This document shows, one piece after another, positions 24,927 to 31,890 of a DNA stretch of 33,250 nt. How positions within the stretch are numbered: position 1 is the first letter of the stretch; each line of letters opens with the position of its first letter. The translations under genes were made by a program, and so were the position numbers. Below the pieces are notes generated by a model. It made no database searches, was not told the DNA's origin, and was given only the letters and a program-made list of their open reading frames with translations. Origin of the DNA: Nodosilinea sp. LEGE 06152 (lineage in GTDB: Bacteria > Cyanobacteriota > Cyanobacteriia > Phormidesmidales > Phormidesmidaceae); assembly GCF_015207525.1 (NCBI RefSeq), contig NZ_JADEWR010000006.1:73920-107169 (forward strand), read 5' to 3'.

Positions 24927-26417
24927 TTACCCCAGCAGCGGCGTCAGATCTAGGTGCTCGCTCACCGCTTCGGTGAGTTCATTCAGCACCGCCTCGCGCT
25001 GTTCGCGGTAGTTGGGAATGCCCGTGGGCAACGACCCCAGACCGCGCTGCTGGCGCAGGCGATTGAGCCAGGCCCGCCGCCAGGGGCCGTTGTCAAAAAT
25101 GCCGTGCAGGTAGGTGCCCCACAGCGACTGGCTGGCATCGACCACGCCCAGGCTACGGTCTTCAAACAAAAACTCAAACTTGGTGCCCTTCTCGTCTTGT
25201 CCCTCAGAGAGCAGCAGCTGGGTGCGGCCCTGGTGCAGCTCGTAGCCCGACACCGGCAGCCCCTCCTGGGGAAAGCGCGAACTGACGGTGCGCTGGCGAG
25301 CGATCTTTTGCTGAGTAATGACCGTGCGCAGCGGGAATAGGTCGAGGCCGGGGAAGCGGCCCTCGTGGCCCTCAATGCCCTCGGGGTCGGCTAAGAACTG
25401 CCCCATCATCTGAAAGCCGCCACAGACACCCATAACCGTGCCCCCTGCGGCGACATAGTTCTGAATTTCTTCGGCCATACCGGTGCGCTGCAAGATCAGC
25501 AGGTCAGCGATGGTGGTCTTGGTGCCGGGAATGATCACCGCATCGGGGTAGCTGAGTTTTTCTTTGGGGCTGAGGTAGACCACCCGCACGTTGGGTTCGG
25601 CCTCCAGCGGGTCGAAGTCGGTGAAGTTAGAAATGCGGGGCAGCCGAATGACGGCGACGGTGATATCGGCCTGCTTTTTGCTGCCGGGGGTGCGATCGAG
25701 CAGGCTGAGCGAGTCTTCGGCGGGCAGGGCGTTTTCAATCCAGGGCACCACGCCGAGCACCGGAATGCCGGTGCGCTCTTCAATCCATTGCAGACCTGGC
25801 TCTAGCACCTCGCGCTGGCCGCGAAACTTGTTGATGATAATGCCTTTGACCAGAGCACGCTCTTCGGGCTCCATTAGCTCTAGGGTGCCGATGATGTGGG
25901 CAAAGACGCCGCCGCGATCGATGTCGGCCACCAGCACCGTAGGCGCATTGAGATGCCTAGCGATGCGCATATTGGTCAAGTCGCGGTGTTTGAGGTTGAC
26001 CTCGACTGGGCTGCCGGCCCCCTCGCACACCAAAAAGTCGTAGTCTTGACCGAGGCGGGTGAGGCTTTCTTGAATGGCCTGCCAGCCCTGGTCAAAGAAA
26101 TTTTCGTAGTACTGGGTGGCGGTGGTGCGGCCCACGGCCCGACCTTTGAGAATGACTTGGGAGGTCATGTCGCCCTGGGGTTTGAGCAGGATGGGGTTCA
26201 TCTCAACCTGAGGGGAGACGCCTGCGGCCCAGGCTTGAACCGCCTGGGCATAGCCCATTTCGCCGCCGTTGGCGGTGACGTAGGAGTTGAGGGCCATGTT
26301 CTGCCCTTTGAAAGGGGCGACTCGCCAACCCCGGCGGCTGAGAATGCGGCAAAGGGCCGTGGTAATCAACGATTTACCCACGTGGGAAGCTGTTCCCACT
26401 ACCATGATTGCTCTCAT
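24927..26417 (-). CDS. cobQ: Cobyric acid synthase CobQ
   Basis: 496 aa from the ATG at 26417 (MRAIMVVGTASHVGKSLITT), with GGAG seven bases upstream; a longer frame exists but lacks conserved residues. It amidates four carboxyl side chains of adenosylcobyrinic acid a,c-diamide using glutamine and ATP, in cobalamin or pseudocobalamin synthesis. The N-terminal dethiobiotin-synthetase-like ATPase has GTASHVGKS, FKGQNMALNSYVTANGGEMG, MNPILLKPQGD and DIDRGGVFAH. The C-terminal class I glutamine amidotransferase (triad type) has the nucleophile in VMGVCGGFQMMG and His in GTYLHGIFDN. No other cob genes are adjacent, and I see no B12 riboswitch upstream. Confidence 0.96.
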   Translation of the reverse strand: MRAIMVVGTASHVGKSLITTALCRILSRRGWRVAPFKGQNMALNSYVTANGGEMGYAQAVQAWAAGVSPQVEMNPILLKPQGDMTSQVILKGRAVGRTTATQYYENFFDQGWQAIQESLTRLGQDYDFLVCEGAGSPVEVNLKHRDLTNMRIARHLNAPTVLVADIDRGGVFAHIIGTLELMEPEERALVKGIIINKFRGQREVLEPGLQWIEERTGIPVLGVVPWIENALPAEDSLSLLDRTPGSKKQADITVAVIRLPRISNFTDFDPLEAEPNVRVVYLSPKEKLSYPDAVIIPGTKTTIADLLILQRTGMAEEIQNYVAAGGTVMGVCGGFQMMGQFLADPEGIEGHEGRFPGLDLFPLRTVITQQKIARQRTVSSRFPQEGLPVSGYELHQGRTQLLLSEGQDEKGTKFEFLFEDRSLGVVDASQSLWGTYLHGIFDNGPWRRAWLNRLRQQRGLGSLPTGIPNYREQREAVLNELTEAVSEHLDLTPLLG

Positions 26418-26689
26418 GGAGCGTCTCCAAAGTTGAATGAGTTCGGCGGCAGGGCCAAAGCCTGAGCGGAGATCAAAAATCCGTTCTTGTGGGCTGATGC
26501 CCAAGGCTTAACCACTCCCTAAAGTATTTCATCTAAATAAACGTCTCTTCTGAGGTCGTCAACTCGGTCCATTGGGCCTGTTGCCATAAAACTCTGGATC
26601 AGTATTTAGCTGGAACACTCTTATGCAGATTCTTCAGGAACAACACAACTTATCAGGACATATTAGCCCTGCCACCGGTCGGGCGCTGG

Positions 26690-27112
26690 CTAGAAACCGG
26701 CCCAGGAGGGCAAACGCACCCAGCGGCACCATGCATTATAGAGATGATCGACCAGGGTAGGGCGATACTGAGCCGGGCTGAGCGCCGATAGCTGCTCGAA
26801 CACCTGGCGACCCAGGGGGGTGAGGCGAAAGCTATCGGTCAGCCCCTGGCCGTCGACCTCGCGGCGCAGTAGGCCGACGGCGATTAGCCACATCATTGCG
26901 TTTTCGGCCTGTAGCTCGGCCATAGCCCGACGGCTGTAGTGGCTCTTGAGCCCCGCCTGGCCGCACACCTGGCGAATGGAAATGCTCTGCGATCGCATAT
27001 CTCCCAGCAGCTCTAGCCGGAAGGGGGAGCACCGAAAGGCGCGCTCGGCTCGCTTGAGCGATCGCCGGGGATAGCGAAGGGCAATGGCGTGATCAAACTC
27101 AGCTGGGGCCAT
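26690..27112 (-). CDS. Npun_F0494-like conserved cyanobacterial protein, possible winged helix
   Basis: 140 aa, starting at the ATG complementary to 27110-27112. The sequence resembles a cyanobacterial family annotated Npun_F0494: ALRYPRRSLKRAERAFRCSP, FRLELLGDMRSQSISIRQVC, then MWLIAVGLLRREVDGQGLTD and FRLTPLGRQVFEQL. The last two segments have the recognition-helix-plus-wing pattern of winged-helix proteins (as in the phrase RLTPLGR common in PadR/ArsR-like folds), so DNA binding is possible but inferred. It is transcribed away from the guanidine-riboswitch operon with about 200 bases between its start and the aptamer. A regulatory link is conceivable but unproven. Confidence 0.78.
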   Translation of the reverse strand: MAPAEFDHAIALRYPRRSLKRAERAFRCSPFRLELLGDMRSQSISIRQVCGQAGLKSHYSRRAMAELQAENAMMWLIAVGLLRREVDGQGLTDSFRLTPLGRQVFEQLSALSPAQYRPTLVDHLYNAWCRWVRLPSWAGF

Positions 27113-27193
27113 GGGGATAGACGGTATGACTGCCTTAAATTGTAGGTTTAATCCAGCGATCAGCGGGAAATAATTTGAATAGAGGGCGATTTA

Positions 27194-27207
27194 GTAGCAG
27201 CGGTTAC
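27194..27207 (+). promoter_or_regulatory. NtcA-type site GTA-N8-TAC
   Basis: GTA (27194-27196) and TAC (27205-27207) are separated by exactly eight bases, the consensus of the cyanobacterial nitrogen regulator NtcA. The -10 expected 20-24 bases downstream is only approximate (TAAGCC at 27230). It lies about 130 bases before the riboswitch. Such a pattern is expected by chance every few kilobases, so context carries much of the weight. Confidence 0.45.
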
Positions 27208-27311
27208 TTTCTACTTCTTAAGCAATTGCTAAGCCTATTAGGGCATCAATCTTGATCTAAAGGTAGTTCAAAGTTCATCACCTTCTAATTACTCTCGATT
27301 ACCAAAAATAA

Positions 27312-27457
27312 ACACCCAAGGTTTCTAGGGTTCCGGCTAGCTGCAGCAGTGGTCAAGCGCCTGGTCCGAGAGAAACCGCCAGATCGTCCTCGGCTTTGCA
27401 CTCTGCAGCATTGGCCCCAGGTATCTGGTACACGGCGGGATAAAAGCCCGGGAGGAT
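27312..27457 (+). promoter_or_regulatory. Guanidine-I riboswitch aptamer (ykkC subtype 1)
   Basis: All three hallmark blocks of the ykkC/guanidine-I RNA are present in order: CTAGGGTTCCG (27325-27335), CTGGTCCGAGAG (27361-27372), and ACACGGCGGGATAAAAG then CCCGGGAGG (27430-27455). Supporting helices can be drawn: GCTGCAG (27340-27346) with CTGCAGC (27403-27409), CTGG with CCAG around 27361-27382, and CCAG-GTAT-CTGG (27417-27428). The GGGATAAAAGCCCGGGAG block is the subtype 1 signature, distinguishing it from ppGpp and PRPP subtypes. Guanidinium binding stabilises this fold. It sits about 95 bases before the GlnT-like start codon and should control the five-gene operon. Outer boundaries are approximate. 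Confidence 0.93.
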
Positions 27458-27499
27458 AGCGAATCGTCGTTTCGCCGTTCTCCTGGGCTGCTGTTTTTT
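27445..27499 (+). terminator. Riboswitch expression platform: intrinsic terminator overlapping the aptamer
   Basis: AGCCCGGGAGGA (27445-27456) can pair over 12 positions (two G-U) with TTCTCCTGGGCT (27478-27489). An inner stem GCGAA/TTCGC (27459-27463 with 27471-27475) and a six-T run (27494-27499) complete it. The 5' arm is the last conserved strand of the aptamer, so terminator and ligand-bound aptamer exclude each other. This predicts transcription read-through when guanidine is bound. Confidence 0.88.
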
Positions 27500-27520
27500 G
27501 TGCCGGTTTTCCTTCCACAG

Positions 27521-27551
27521 CACCCATTCACTCCTTACTTCCCACCCACCT
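27521..27551 (+). repeat. Degenerate copies of the 16-bp repeat in the leader
   Basis: CACCCATTCACTCC followed by TTACTTCCCACCCACCTA resembles about two worn units of the CCTACCCATCCACnnn repeat at 31018-31081. It occupies the leader right up to the ligase ATG, where no ribosome-binding site is seen. Confidence 0.4.
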
Positions 27552-28913
27552 ATGGCCCATTCCCTAACGCCTGAAACTGAAGCCCTTAAAGCATCTTTAG
27601 AAGCCAAAGGCGTCAAATACGCTCTGGCCAGCTATGTGGATATCCACGGCATGGGCAAGGCAAAAATGGTGCCGCTCGCCCACCTGGGCCAGATGATGGC
27701 AGGTTCTGAGCTGTTTACGGGCGCGGCCCTCGACGGGGTGCCCCAGGACATCAGCGACGAAGAGGTGGCCGCAATGCCCGACCCGGCTTCGGCCACGGTG
27801 CTGCCCTGGAAGCCCGACGTGGCCTGGTTTGCCAGCGACCTCTACCTCAAGGGCCAACCTTTTGAGGCCTGCTGCCGCACCATTCTCAAGCAAATGTTGG
27901 CCAAGGCGGCGGCGATGGGGTTTACCTTCAACCTGGGCATTGAGACCGAGTTTTTTATGCTCAAGGAAAACGTGGACGGCAGCTTTGGGCCGGTGAGCGA
28001 TCGCGACACCCTCGCCAAGCCCTGCTACGACCTGCCCAGCCTGCTCGACAACGCCCCCTGGCTAAGCGAACTGGTCGAGTATATGAATCAGCTCGGCTGG
28101 GACGTGTACTCCTTTGACCACGAAGACGCCAACGGCCAGTTTGAGACCGACTTTGCCTACAGCGACGCCCTCACTATGGCCGATCGCCTTACCTTCTTTC
28201 GGCTGATGGTTAAAGAGGTGGCCCGCAAACACGGCTACTTCGCCAGCTTTATGCCCAAGCCCTTTGGCGATCGCACCGGCAGCGGTGCCCACTACAACAT
28301 GTCGCTGGCCGACATCGAAACTGGGCAAAATCTGTTCGAAAACGTTGACGATCCGCGTGGTTGCAAGCTCTCTAAGCTGGGTTACCAATTTATTGCCGGG
28401 GTGCTGCGCCACGCCAAGGCCATCTGCGCTGTCACCTGCCCCACGGTCAACAGCTACAAGCGGCTGCTGCGCCAGGGCAGCATGTCGGGCTTTACCTGGG
28501 CTCCGGTCTACATCTGCTACGGCAACAACAACCGCACTAACATGCTGCGCATTCCTTTGGCCGGGGGGCGGGTGGAGTGCCGCGCCGCCGACATTGCCAC
28601 TAACCCCTACCTGGGGGCGGCGATGATTTTGGCCGCTGGGCTGGAGGGCATTGCTGAGGGGCTTGACCCCGGCGACCCCCACACCGAGAACATGTACAAC
28701 TATTCTCTGAGCGACCTCAAAGCAATGGGCATTGACATGCTGCCCCGCACGCTGCAAGAGGCGATCGATGCCTTTGAGGCCGACCCCCTCAGCCAGGCGG
28801 TAATGGGGCCACTGATGCACCAGACCTACATCAACTTTCGCCGCCAAGAATGGAACGAGTACCACACCCACATTTCCGACTGGGAAATTAAGCGGTACCT
28901 GAAATTCTTTTAG
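27552..28913 (+). CDS. glnT: GlnT/type III glutamine-synthetase-like ligase
   Basis: 453 aa from the ATG at 27552; a longer frame would start inside the terminator. The GS catalytic set is present: metal/ATP ligands ETE (Glu131, Glu133), HEDANGQFE (Glu191, Glu198), GSGAHYNMS (His247), NSYKRL (Arg304), and VECRAADIATNPY (Glu342, Arg344). Of the ammonium-site loop DGSS typical of true GS, only Asp-Gly is kept (ALDGVPQDIS, Asp61), so the nucleophile may be an amine other than ammonia. The GlnT group includes gamma-glutamylmethylamide synthetases as well as enzymes annotated type III glutamate-ammonia ligase. Being first gene behind a guanidine riboswitch, followed by an importer, it plausibly ligates glutamate to an imported or released amine or guanidine; that substrate is inference. 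Confidence 0.9.
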   Translation: MAHSLTPETEALKASLEAKGVKYALASYVDIHGMGKAKMVPLAHLGQMMAGSELFTGAALDGVPQDISDEEVAAMPDPASATVLPWKPDVAWFASDLYLKGQPFEACCRTILKQMLAKAAAMGFTFNLGIETEFFMLKENVDGSFGPVSDRDTLAKPCYDLPSLLDNAPWLSELVEYMNQLGWDVYSFDHEDANGQFETDFAYSDALTMADRLTFFRLMVKEVARKHGYFASFMPKPFGDRTGSGAHYNMSLADIETGQNLFENVDDPRGCKLSKLGYQFIAGVLRHAKAICAVTCPTVNSYKRLLRQGSMSGFTWAPVYICYGNNNRTNMLRIPLAGGRVECRAADIATNPYLGAAMILAAGLEGIAEGLDPGDPHTENMYNYSLSDLKAMGIDMLPRTLQEAIDAFEADPLSQAVMGPLMHQTYINFRRQEWNEYHTHISDWEIKRYLKFF

Positions 28914-28989
28914 ACCTCTATGGGGTAACCCGTTCCCTCCCGCCGCATCTCAGCTTTCCCTGTAATTCTTGAGCTAAGTATCCACCGCT

Positions 28990-30030
28990 ATGAAACGACG
29001 CACCTTTTTGCCCACGCTGGTTGCCTTTGTTTGCAGCCTGTTGGTTACCGTTAGCTGTGCCCAGAGCACGCCCCAAGCCGATGGCACCGCCTCCACCGCC
29101 CCCGCCATGACCGGGGAGCCCGTGAAGCTGGGCTATAGCAGCTGGGCGGGCTGGTGGCCCTGGGCGATCGCCGCTGAAGAAGGTTTATTCGAAAAGAATG
29201 GGGCCAACGTCGAGCTGATCTGGTTTGACGGCTACCTGGAGTCGATGCAAGCCCTGGCTGCTGGGCAGCTCGATGCCAACAGCCAAACCCTCAACGACAC
29301 CATCTCTTTTGCGGGGGATGCGGTCAACGGCATGGTCGCGGTGCTGGTCAACGACAACTCCGCCGGTAACGACAAGGTGATTGGGGCCGAGGGCATCAAC
29401 ACCGTTGCCGACCTGGCGGGCAAAAGCGTTGCCTTAGAAGAGGGCGTGGTGGGCGACTTTTTGCTCAGTCTGGCCCTCGAAGACGCGGGCTTGAGCCGGG
29501 ACGATGTGGAGATTAGGAACCTGGAAACCGGGGCAGCGGCCACAGCCTTTGCCGCCGGGCAGGTAGACGGCTTTGCAGGCTGGGTACCCTTCTGGGAAAC
29601 GGCGCTCTCGCGAGAGGGCAGCCAAGAGCTGGTGTCATCGGAGGAATATCCGGGCGCGATTCCTGACCTGCTGGTGGTGACCCAAAAGCTGATCGACAGC
29701 CGCCCCGACCAGGTGCAGGCCCTGGTAAATACCTGGTTCGACATTCTGGCCTTTATCGACGAAAACCCAGATCGGGCCAACGAAATTATGGCGAAGCGAG
29801 CCAGCGTCAGCGACACCGAGTTTGAAAAGTACACCCAGGGCACCAAAATCTTCACCCTGGAGGAAAACCTGGAGGCCTTTAGCGCGGGTGGCGACGACAT
29901 GAAGTACATGCCCCACGCCTCTCAAGTCATGGCTGACTTCATGGTGGAGGTTGGGTTTATTCCCGAGGCCCCAGATCTGGAGGCCATTCTCAATGACCAG
30001 TTTGTTAAGGCCTACGCTGCTGCAAAGTAG
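28990..30030 (+). CDS. NMT1/SsuA-type ABC transporter substrate-binding lipoprotein
   Basis: 346 aa. The N-terminus (MKRRTFLPTLVAFVCSLLVT, then VSCAQSTPQ) is a signal with a likely lipoprotein Cys, although Thr at -3 is not ideal for a lipobox. The mature part is a periplasmic-binding fold of the nitrate/sulfonate/taurine class: KLGYSSWAGWWPWAIAAEEG, FEKNGANVELIWFDGYLESM, QALAAGQLDANSQTLNDTI, LAGKSVALEEGVVGDFLLSL, AAGQVDGFAGWVPFWETAL. The pocket is rich in Trp and acidic residues (three Trp within WAGWWPW), which would suit a cationic ligand such as guanidinium through cation-pi contacts; that is inference. It starts 76 bases after the ligase gene and is probably co-transcribed. Confidence 0.92.
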   Translation: MKRRTFLPTLVAFVCSLLVTVSCAQSTPQADGTASTAPAMTGEPVKLGYSSWAGWWPWAIAAEEGLFEKNGANVELIWFDGYLESMQALAAGQLDANSQTLNDTISFAGDAVNGMVAVLVNDNSAGNDKVIGAEGINTVADLAGKSVALEEGVVGDFLLSLALEDAGLSRDDVEIRNLETGAAATAFAAGQVDGFAGWVPFWETALSREGSQELVSSEEYPGAIPDLLVVTQKLIDSRPDQVQALVNTWFDILAFIDENPDRANEIMAKRASVSDTEFEKYTQGTKIFTLEENLEAFSAGGDDMKYMPHASQVMADFMVEVGFIPEAPDLEAILNDQFVKAYAAAK

Positions 30031-30162
30031 CCGTTGACGCCAGCCCCCAGCGCCAAAGTCTGGCCAATGGGGGCCTCTGTGCCGGTTTGTTCTACGTTTG
30101 GGCTAACCCCTGTGACTCCTGCTTCCCCTTCTTTTTCCACCGCGCCCCGGTCTACCCAGGGC

Positions 30163-30954
30163 ATGAAGCCCAGTGTCTTTTGGCGACTGGCCGACGATAT
30201 TCCCAAGCCAATGAGCACGGCACTGATGGTGCTCTCGATTGCGGTGCCCTTTGGCCTCTGGTGGCTGGTGGCCAGCCTCGACCTGGTGAATGACAAGTTT
30301 TTGCCGTCGCCAATTCAGGTGGCCCAGGCCCTAGGGCGGCTGTGGACCGATGGTTTTCTGCTGGGCGATACCGCCGCCAGCATTATGCGGGTGACGGTGG
30401 GCTTTGGGCTGGCGGCCCTGGTGTCGGTGCCCATCGGCATTGCGATGGGAGCGTTTGCTAGCGTGCGATCGCTGCTCGAACCCATCAGCGGCGTAGTGCG
30501 CTATATGCCCGCCCCCGCTTTCATTCCCCTGCTGGTGATCTACCTGGGCCTAGGCGAAGCGCCCAAAATCGCTCTAATCTTCATTGGCACCGTGTTCTTC
30601 AACATTTTGATGGTGATGGATGCGGTGAAGTTTGTGCCCAAGGCGCTGCTCGAAACCACCTACACCCTGGGCGGGCAGCGGCGGCAGGCGCTGTTTCAGG
30701 TGATTGCGCCCTACGTGGTGCCCAACATTATCGACACGTTCCGCATCAACATTGCCACCTCTTGGAACCTGGTGGTGGTGGCGGAGCTGGTGGCGGCAGA
30801 AAACGGCCTGGGCAAACGGATTGTGCTGGCCCAAAAGTTTTTCAACACCGACGAAATCTTTGCCTGTCTGCTAATTCTCGGCGTGATTGGCTTTGCCCTG
30901 GATTTGTCGCTGCGGGGATTGATGAAAGCCACCTGTAAATGGGCGGTGGATTAG
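30163..30954 (+). CDS. SsuC/TauC-type ABC transporter permease
   Basis: About 263 aa from the ATG at 30163 (MKPSVFWRLADDIPKPMSTA), which gives the family's usual length. The frame is open back to a TTG at 30034, with an ATG at 30067, and the added stretch is Ser/Thr/Pro-rich, so the true start is uncertain. Six helices of the BPD_transp_1 fold: ALMVLSIAVPFGLWWLVASL, ASIMRVTVGFGLAALVSVPI, VRYMPAPAFIPLLVIYLGLG. The coupling loop is ETTYTLGGQRRQALFQVIAP. The phrase INIATSWNLVVVAELVAAEN, then GLGKRI, is typical of nitrate/sulfonate/taurine permeases. It pairs with the binding protein upstream and the ATPase downstream. Confidence 0.9.
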   Translation: MKPSVFWRLADDIPKPMSTALMVLSIAVPFGLWWLVASLDLVNDKFLPSPIQVAQALGRLWTDGFLLGDTAASIMRVTVGFGLAALVSVPIGIAMGAFASVRSLLEPISGVVRYMPAPAFIPLLVIYLGLGEAPKIALIFIGTVFFNILMVMDAVKFVPKALLETTYTLGGQRRQALFQVIAPYVVPNIIDTFRINIATSWNLVVVAELVAAENGLGKRIVLAQKFFNTDEIFACLLILGVIGFALDLSLRGLMKATCKWAVD

Positions 30955-30989
30955 GCAGTCCATCGGTCTGTCGCGCTGATCTGGGCTTG

Positions 30990-31004
30990 GTGGGCAGTGC
31001 CCAC
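30990..31004. repeat. Palindromic repeat GTGGGCAGTGCCCAC, copy 1
   Basis: A 15-base palindrome (7-bp arms, single central base) in the gap between permease and ATPase genes. The identical word recurs at 33092-33106, after the last gene of the operon. Confidence 0.65.
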
Positions 31005-31017
31005 TACTGCGTACCCG

Positions 31018-31081
31018 CCTACCCATCCACTCTCCTACCCATCCACCCGCCTACCCATCCACCCACCTACCCATCCACCCC
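31018..31081. repeat. Short tandem repeat array, 4 x 16 bp
   Basis: Four consecutive units of CCTACCCATCCACnnn: 31018-31033 (end TCT), 31034-31049 (CCG), 31050-31065 (CCA) and 31066-31081 (CCC). The first 13 bases are identical in all four. The array ends 19 bases before the ATPase ATG, in place of a normal ribosome-binding region. Related copies lie at 21200-21231 (inverted) and 27521-27551 (degenerate). Confidence 0.85.
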
Positions 31082-31100
31082 CTTACCCTGGACTAACACC

Positions 31101-31874
31101 ATGCACTTAGAAATCAACCGCCTCAGCAAACAGTTCGACACCCGCCAGGGGCCGGTGCTGGCGCTCGACGACATCAACATGCACGTAGAAACGGGCGAGT
31201 TTGTCTGTGCGGTAGGGGCCTCAGGCTCGGGTAAGTCGACGCTGCTGCGGCTGGTGGCGGGGCTGGATATGCCCACGGCGGGCGAAATCACGGTGGATGG
31301 TCAGGTAGTAATGGGTCCAGGATCCGATCGCGGCATGATCTTCCAGAGCTACACGCTGTACCCCTGGATGACGGTGCAGAAAAATGTGGAATTTGGCCTC
31401 AAGCTCCAGGGCGTGGGGTCAAAGGAGCGGCGAGAAATGGCCTCCTACTATTTAGAGGTGGTGGGGCTGACCAAGTTTTCGCGATCGCTGCCCAAGCAGC
31501 TCTCGGGCGGCATGAAGCAGCGGGTGGCGATCGCCCGCACCCTGGCCTCGCGGCCCAAAATTATGCTGATGGATGAGCCCTTTGGAGCGCTGGATGTGCA
31601 AACCAAGGAAACCATGCAGCAGTTTATGCTCGACCTGTGGAACCGCACCGGGGTGAGCATTTTGATGATCACCCACGATGTTGATGAGGCGGTGTTTCTA
31701 TCCCAGCGGATCTACGTGCTGACGGCCCACCCCGGCACCATTCAGCAAGAAGTGTTTGTGGATTTGCCGCGCGATCGCACCTACACCATTCGCCGCGATC
31801 GCGCCTTTCAAGACACCCGCGAAGGCATCATGGATCTGCTGCGGGGCAAGACAGCTCCGGCGTTAGTGGGCTGA
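31101..31874 (+). CDS. SsuB/TauB-type ABC transporter ATPase
   Basis: 257 aa from the ATG at 31101 (MHLEINRLSKQFDTRQGPVL). The upstream open frame is only the translated repeat array. Walker A is GASGSGKST, the Q-loop is in FQSYTLYPWMTV, the signature is LSGGMKQRVAIARTL, Walker B is IMLMDEPFGALD, and the H-loop is MITHDVDEAV. The TLYPWMTV and DEAVFLSQRIYVLTAHPG phrases place it with the nitrate/sulfonate/taurine importers. It completes a three-component importer with the preceding two genes. The absence of an obvious ribosome-binding site next to the tandem repeat is notable. Confidence 0.95.
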   Translation: MHLEINRLSKQFDTRQGPVLALDDINMHVETGEFVCAVGASGSGKSTLLRLVAGLDMPTAGEITVDGQVVMGPGSDRGMIFQSYTLYPWMTVQKNVEFGLKLQGVGSKERREMASYYLEVVGLTKFSRSLPKQLSGGMKQRVAIARTLASRPKIMLMDEPFGALDVQTKETMQQFMLDLWNRTGVSILMITHDVDEAVFLSQRIYVLTAHPGTIQQEVFVDLPRDRTYTIRRDRAFQDTREGIMDLLRGKTAPALVG

Positions 31875-31890
31875 TGGGAAGTATCTAACT

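Noticed and set aside
27312..27457. ykkC subtype 2 (ppGpp or PRPP) identity for the riboswitch
   Set aside because: The GGGATAAAAG then CCCGGGAG block and the CTGGTCCGAGAG block match the guanidine-binding subtype 1, and the downstream genes are nitrogen-related, not amino-acid or purine synthesis genes.
27498..27551. Upstream extension of the GlnT-like frame by 18 codons
   Set aside because: It would start with TTG inside the terminator T-run, and the added residues do not resemble the family N-terminus.
28062..28871. Long antisense frame opposite the GlnT-like gene
   Set aside because: It is a shadow of the strong codon bias of the real gene: Val/His/Gly-rich translation, no motif, no ribosome-binding site.
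31018..31081. Tandem array considered as a CRISPR
   Set aside because: Units are contiguous 16-mers with only three variable bases and no spacers; no cas genes are nearby.
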